From JBEKSX01 sp049516635 (GTDB taxonomy: Bacteria; Bacteroidota; Ignavibacteria; Tepidaquicellales; OLB5), in assembly GCA_049516635.1 (NCBI GenBank), contig JBEKSX010000104.1, positions 1-10,148 of the forward strand: a stretch of 10,148 nt of DNA. The letters run 5' to 3'. The position numbers were made by a program, and so were the translations under genes. The notes under the pieces were generated by a model. It was not told where the DNA came from. It saw only the letters and a list, made by a program, of their open reading frames with translations, and made no database searches. Below are positions 6,797-10,148 of the stretch, in pieces; position 1 is the first letter of the stretch; the number at the start of each line of letters is the position of its first letter.

Positions 6797-7753
6797 TTAT
6801 GAAGCCTTGTAGCTCCTGAATATTTTTTTTAAATACTGATATACTGTTGAAATATCCTGTGAAGATAACTGATAAACATTGGTTTTAAAACCATTGTAAA
6901 CAGGTTCTGTTGTAATTAAATTAACAAATTCGTTCTCATTCTCATTCCACCTTGCATTAGAGAGCAGAATTCTCACAGATTCATCAATATTCGAGCTTAT
7001 TTTTTTAAATATCACTGCTCCTTCTTCATTCCCGTTCTTGATCTCACCGGATATTTTCTTCTGTTCATCATCCATTGTTTTATAATCTTTTATCACAAGC
7101 TCTTCCGCCGTTCTCACCGGTATCTGGTTCGGCTGCTTTACTCCCGCTGAGAGGCTGTATGTTTTATCCAGAGCATTCAGTTCTGGATCAGTGACTGCCG
7201 GATAATCATTCCTGAATGACTGCACGTAGTGAATCAAAGCAAACCTATCCCCGGGAGTAAGCGTACTGAACGAAGCCATGGCGGAACCAGAAATCCCTTC
7301 CTGCAGCGTTTTATAAATCTGTGTCAGTTTGGGACCGTTCTTCCATCCGGTCAGGTCATGAAAATTTCTCGGTTTGGGATTCAGGCTTGCGCCCGCAATT
7401 CCGTTGCCGTCACCATTTTCACCGTGGCAGCTGACACAATTAGCAGTAAATAGTGTTTTCCCTTTTTCGACCATCTCCGGTGTAGATACACTAAGTTTCT
7501 TTACATCCACCGGGGGAGAAATTGCTCCTTTTACCGCAGGCAGGTCCAGCTCTTCAGTCGTTGCTGTATCGCTTCCTGCAGGTTTCGGAGGCACTGCCTC
7601 TTCCGTAGAAAAATATTCTATATTGTTGAGATAAAGGATCCCGAGCCCTATTATCAAACAAATGATAAGGACATATAGCAAACCATACAATCTTAAGAAA
7701 ACATTTTTCTTAGTATTGACTTCGAGATTTATATTATCATTTTCTCCGAGCAT
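6797..7753 (-). CDS. Membrane-anchored monohaem cytochrome c
   Basis: This 318-residue protein has one N-terminal helix (about 20-42), a Pro/Ala/Thr-rich linker (50-90) and a class I cytochrome c domain (about 92-182). The haem-attachment motif is C106-V-S-C109-H110 followed by GENGDGNG, and a probable axial Met is M159 in SGSAMASF. A C-terminal extension of about 130 residues (185-318) has no cysteine or haem motif and no family I recognise; it is polar and partly Lys/Glu-rich. The gene sits between the last ACIII subunit and the oxidase assembly and structural genes, and subunit II lacks its own cytochrome domain. The simple inference is that this protein carries electrons from ACIII to CuA, perhaps inside a supercomplex. 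ATG 7753 lies 17 bases after the actF stop without an obvious Shine-Dalgarno. Confidence 0.9.
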   Translation of the reverse strand: MLGENDNINLEVNTKKNVFLRLYGLLYVLIICLIIGLGILYLNNIEYFSTEEAVPPKPAGSDTATTEELDLPAVKGAISPPVDVKKLSVSTPEMVEKGKTLFTANCVSCHGENGDGNGIAGASLNPKPRNFHDLTGWKNGPKLTQIYKTLQEGISGSAMASFSTLTPGDRFALIHYVQSFRNDYPAVTDPELNALDKTYSLSAGVKQPNQIPVRTAEELVIKDYKTMDDEQKKISGEIKNGNEEGAVIFKKISSNIDESVRILLSNARWNENENEFVNLITTEPVYNGFKTNVYQLSSQDISTVYQYLKKIFRSYKAS

Positions 7754-7770
7754 CTATTGATACCGATATA

Positions 7771-8940
7771 TTAATACAAATGAAAATCCAATCCCCTTTG
7801 AAGCTTTGGGTCTCCAATGGGCATCAGGTTGTATTTTTTTGTTTGAGCATAAAATACAAGTATTATTACCCCTACCACCAAAAGTAAAAATCCTAGCTCT
7901 ATCCAGCTGAATACAACCGATTGGCTGTATGCAGGCATAATAAGCCAGTAGAGATCCAGAGCCGTACCGAACAATATCCATAGTGACATGAATTTCAGCC
8001 GTTTAGCATCCATCTTCGAGGGCTGGGACAGTAATCCCGCATAAGGAATAACAAAACGTACCAGTATTAATGCAACCGAGACAAACTTCCAGTTGCCCTG
8101 CCACCGCATCAGGAACCAGGTTGTCTCTTCAGGCAGATTGGCATACCATATCAGAAGGAACTGGCTGAACGCAATATAAGCCCAAAAATTTATAAAAGCG
8201 AAAAGCAGAGCACCAAGGCTGTAATAATGTTCACTGCGTAATTTTGGACTAAAATATCCGTTTTCGTTCAATGTTACGACTGCGTATGTAGTTGCCGCCA
8301 ATCCCGCAAGAACAACAACTGTAATAAAGTAGATCCCGAAAATTGTGGAATACCACATAGGTGCAAGGCTCATCAGCCAATCGATAGCTAAAACGGATAA
8401 GAGAATCACTGAAACAGGCATAAATGCTGCAGAGAACTTAACGTTTGACCTGGTCAGTTTTTGATCCCCGGACTCATCCTGTTTTACGGAATTTCGTGTG
8501 AAGACCAGATAAAACATGTAGAGTACGATAAAGATCACTGCATAACGGATCCAGAAGAATGTTATATTCAGGTACGGTGATTTATGGACTAAATGTTCAT
8601 TGCTTTGAACAATAGAAGCTGATGCCCATGGGAATGTGTTCTTAAGATCGAAGAAAAAAGGAACCGCGAATATAAGCATAAAAGGAAGTGATGCCGAAAA
8701 GAATTCGCTCACCCTTCTCATCGGTGTACTCCAGACCGCTCCTGCGATATACTCCAGACCGACCAGTATCGAAGAACCAACCGCAACACATGCAAGGAAT
8801 AACAATATTAAGATATTACTGAACATGCTTCTCTGAGCATCCACCAGGTATGCGACCACAACCAGAATCAAACCGACACCGGTCAATATCCATCCGATCT
8901 TATTAATTCTTAAAGGAAGCTCTTTCTTTTGATAATCCAT
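7771..8940 (-). CDS. actF: Alternative complex III subunit ActF (NrfD-like)
   Basis: ActF is one of the two NrfD/PsrC-like integral membrane subunits of the alternative complex III (quinol:cytochrome c oxidoreductase), related to ActC and thought to help form the quinol/proton pathway. This 389-residue copy has about ten helices. Family-like segments are KSPYLNITFFWIRYAV (119-134), AIDWLMSLAPMWYSTIFGIY, then FAFINFWAYIAFSQFLLIWY followed by ANLPEE and WFLMRWQGNW, and the C-terminal DPKLQRGLDFH. ATG 8940 begins on the base immediately after the actDE stop (8943-8941), with AAGGAT about 12 bases upstream inside the previous gene. Cofactors are not expected in this subunit. The next gene downstream is the anchored cytochrome c. 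Confidence 0.93.
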   Translation of the reverse strand: MDYQKKELPLRINKIGWILTGVGLILVVVAYLVDAQRSMFSNILILLFLACVAVGSSILVGLEYIAGAVWSTPMRRVSEFFSASLPFMLIFAVPFFFDLKNTFPWASASIVQSNEHLVHKSPYLNITFFWIRYAVIFIVLYMFYLVFTRNSVKQDESGDQKLTRSNVKFSAAFMPVSVILLSVLAIDWLMSLAPMWYSTIFGIYFITVVVLAGLAATTYAVVTLNENGYFSPKLRSEHYYSLGALLFAFINFWAYIAFSQFLLIWYANLPEETTWFLMRWQGNWKFVSVALILVRFVIPYAGLLSQPSKMDAKRLKFMSLWILFGTALDLYWLIMPAYSQSVVFSWIELGFLLLVVGVIILVFYAQTKKYNLMPIGDPKLQRGLDFHLY

Positions 8941-10086
8941 TTATTTATTTAATCCTTCCACGTCCGAATCTTTTGCATTCTGTGATCTTTGTAAAACTCT
9001 TATATAATGTATTATCGCCCACCTGTCATCCCTCGAAATAGATTTCTCATAGCTCGGCATAATATTATTCTGCCCGTTTGTTATCACGTTATAAATAATC
9101 CCGTCAGGCCAGTTCCTAATTTTATCCGTATGCAGTGACGGCGGATTCGGGAAAAATCCGTGCAGGCGGCTATCCCCTTTCCCGTAATATCCATGGCAGG
9201 GACTGCAGAACGTATTAAATCTCACTTTCCCTTTTTCGATCACTTCCGGTGTTACGGGAAGAGGGTTTGATAAATATTTAATTAACGAATCGGGCATACC
9301 CTTATATTCGTAAGGTATATATCCCCTTGCAACGGTACCTTCTACGGGCATCCGCATAGAGTATCCGTCAGGAAAATATGTGCTGGTTGATTGCGTGACA
9401 ACCCTCGGCTGGTCCCACATCCATGAGAACGGCTGCATGAATAACAGGCGGTTCAGTGTGAAATACGTTGCTCCCGAGGTAATAACTATTATTATTATAA
9501 GAAGTCCGATAAATTTCAGATCAAACATCTTCGGCTGCTCTGTGACCTCCTCATAATATATATGTTCAATTTCTTTTCCTCCTAACGTAGATAAAAAATC
9601 TCTTACTTTTTTCTCATCGAACAGCGGGTCTATCGTAAGAATATTTATGCCGAACTTATCCATCGAGACCTTTTTCATATAATTGGTATTATGTATCGGA
9701 TGGCTCGCCGAGGGGAATCGGAACATGACAAAAAGCAAACCGACAACGGTAAAAATAGCCGAGAACAATACAGTCAGCTCAAACGTGATGGGTACAAATG
9801 CAGGCCAGGTAAAATACGGCTTGCCGCCTATCACAAGCGGATAGCTTGAGATCGCTACCCATGACATGAATGAGAATGCAATACCTGCTCCGAGCAGTCC
9901 AAAGAATAAAGTTATAAACCCGACCTTCGTTGATTTAAGGTTCATAGCTTTATCTATCCCATGCAGCGGGTAAGGAGTATTTACATCGAATTTGGTATAG
10001 CCCGCTTTAACGGTTTCTTCGGAAGCATGAATTATTCCGTCCGGTGTATCAAAAATCGCCGATATGGAATATAATCTGCTATCCAT
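8941..10086 (-). CDS. actDE: Fused alternative complex III subunits ActD and ActE
   Basis: One uninterrupted frame joins two ACIII subunits that are usually separate genes. Residues 1-180 are ActD (DUF3341): a soluble start with FDTPDGII and the VNTPYPLHGIDKAM segment, then two helices (about 55-77 and 97-121) including FVPITFELTVL, and a small soluble domain ending in HIYYEEV. Residues 187-381 are ActE: a new helix (191-210), the conserved FPDGYSMRMPVEGTVARG region, and a monohaem cytochrome c domain with C294-S-P-C297-H298 and probable axial M343 (NIMPSY). The linker VTEQPKMFD joins them. ActE accepts electrons inside ACIII and hands them to the oxidase side; ActD is a membrane scaffold subunit. 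I choose ATG 10086 (GGAG six bases upstream) over TTG 10122, which would extend far into actC. It overlaps the actC stop by 8 bases and abuts actF. Confidence 0.93.
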   Translation of the reverse strand: MDSRLYSISAIFDTPDGIIHASEETVKAGYTKFDVNTPYPLHGIDKAMNLKSTKVGFITLFFGLLGAGIAFSFMSWVAISSYPLVIGGKPYFTWPAFVPITFELTVLFSAIFTVVGLLFVMFRFPSASHPIHNTNYMKKVSMDKFGINILTIDPLFDEKKVRDFLSTLGGKEIEHIYYEEVTEQPKMFDLKFIGLLIIIIVITSGATYFTLNRLLFMQPFSWMWDQPRVVTQSTSTYFPDGYSMRMPVEGTVARGYIPYEYKGMPDSLIKYLSNPLPVTPEVIEKGKVRFNTFCSPCHGYYGKGDSRLHGFFPNPPSLHTDKIRNWPDGIIYNVITNGQNNIMPSYEKSISRDDRWAIIHYIRVLQRSQNAKDSDVEGLNK

Positions 10087-10148
10087 GATATACTCCGTTA
10101 TGAGACGGCTGTGCACCGTCAATACTTGCTTTTACCTCGGAGATCGAA
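10079..10148 (-). CDS. actC: C-terminal end of ActC (NrfD-like ACIII subunit), partial
   Basis: Only the last 22 codons are inside the window, ending at TAG 10081-10079. They read SISEVKASIDGAQPSHNGVY, then HG. The ISEVK segment resembles the hydrophilic C-terminus of ActC proteins, and the standard act gene order places actC directly before actD. ActC is the main NrfD-like quinol-site subunit of alternative complex III. The last 8 bases overlap the actDE start (ATG 10086), and the ribosome site of actDE lies within this frame, so translation is probably coupled. The assignment rests mainly on position plus one short motif. Confidence 0.65.
   Translation of the reverse strand, partial: SISEVKASIDGAQPSHNGVYHG

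Noticed and set aside
10087..10122. Upstream TTG start for ActDE at 10122
   Set aside because: It lies inside actC in another frame and lacks a ribosome site, whereas ATG 10086 has GGAG at six bases and matches the ActD N-terminus.
1..10148. CRISPR arrays, tRNA/rRNA genes, insertion sequences, riboswitches, toxin-antitoxin or defence genes
   Set aside because: Reading both strands showed no direct-repeat arrays, no transposase or terminal repeats, no RNA gene signatures; intergenic gaps are too short to hold them.

Overview
The window looks like Bacteroidota/Ignavibacteriota-type chromosome. It has AT-leaning codon use with many ATA and TTA codons. It also carries an alternative complex III (Act) module fused in operon with an A2-type haem-copper oxidase, an arrangement known from Rhodothermus and Flavobacterium relatives. 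The lineage is an inference from gene content, not from a marker gene.

Layout. Positions 1-278 (+ strand) hold the C-terminal end of a GNAT acetyltransferase, followed by a hairpin terminator at 287-308. Everything from 326 to 10148 lies on the minus strand, tightly packed, and reads from high to low coordinates. The order is: actC 3' end (10148-10079), a fused actD-actE (10086-8941), actF (8940-7771), a membrane-anchored monohaem cytochrome c (7753-6797), a SCO-type copper chaperone (6793-5984), oxidase subunit I (5982-4321), subunit III (4324-3674), subunit IV (3666-3376), subunit II (3364-2642), haem O synthase ctaB (about 2563-1703) and a polytopic membrane protein with a C-terminal cytochrome c domain (1690-326). 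Gaps between these genes are 0-20 nt, except for about 60-80 nt before ctaB, depending on its start. The run is probably one transcript whose promoter lies upstream of the window. No stretch over 300 bases lacks a gene.

How the parts work together. ActC and ActF (NrfD-like quinol-site membrane subunits) and ActDE belong to a quinol:cytochrome c oxidoreductase that replaces cytochrome bc1. Electrons would pass through ActE and/or the separate anchored cytochrome c to the CuA site of subunit II, then to haem a and the haem a3/CuB centre of subunit I, where O2 is reduced. SCO supplies copper, and CtaB makes haem O, the precursor of haem A. The haem A synthase gene (ctaA) is not in this window.

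Most of this is a recognisable respiratory module, not an unknown system. The points most worth a second look are the ActD-ActE fusion, the terminal 454-residue membrane/cytochrome c protein of unclear family, a strong Shine-Dalgarno in front of ctaB that faces an ATA codon instead of ATG, and the subunit order I-III-IV-II.
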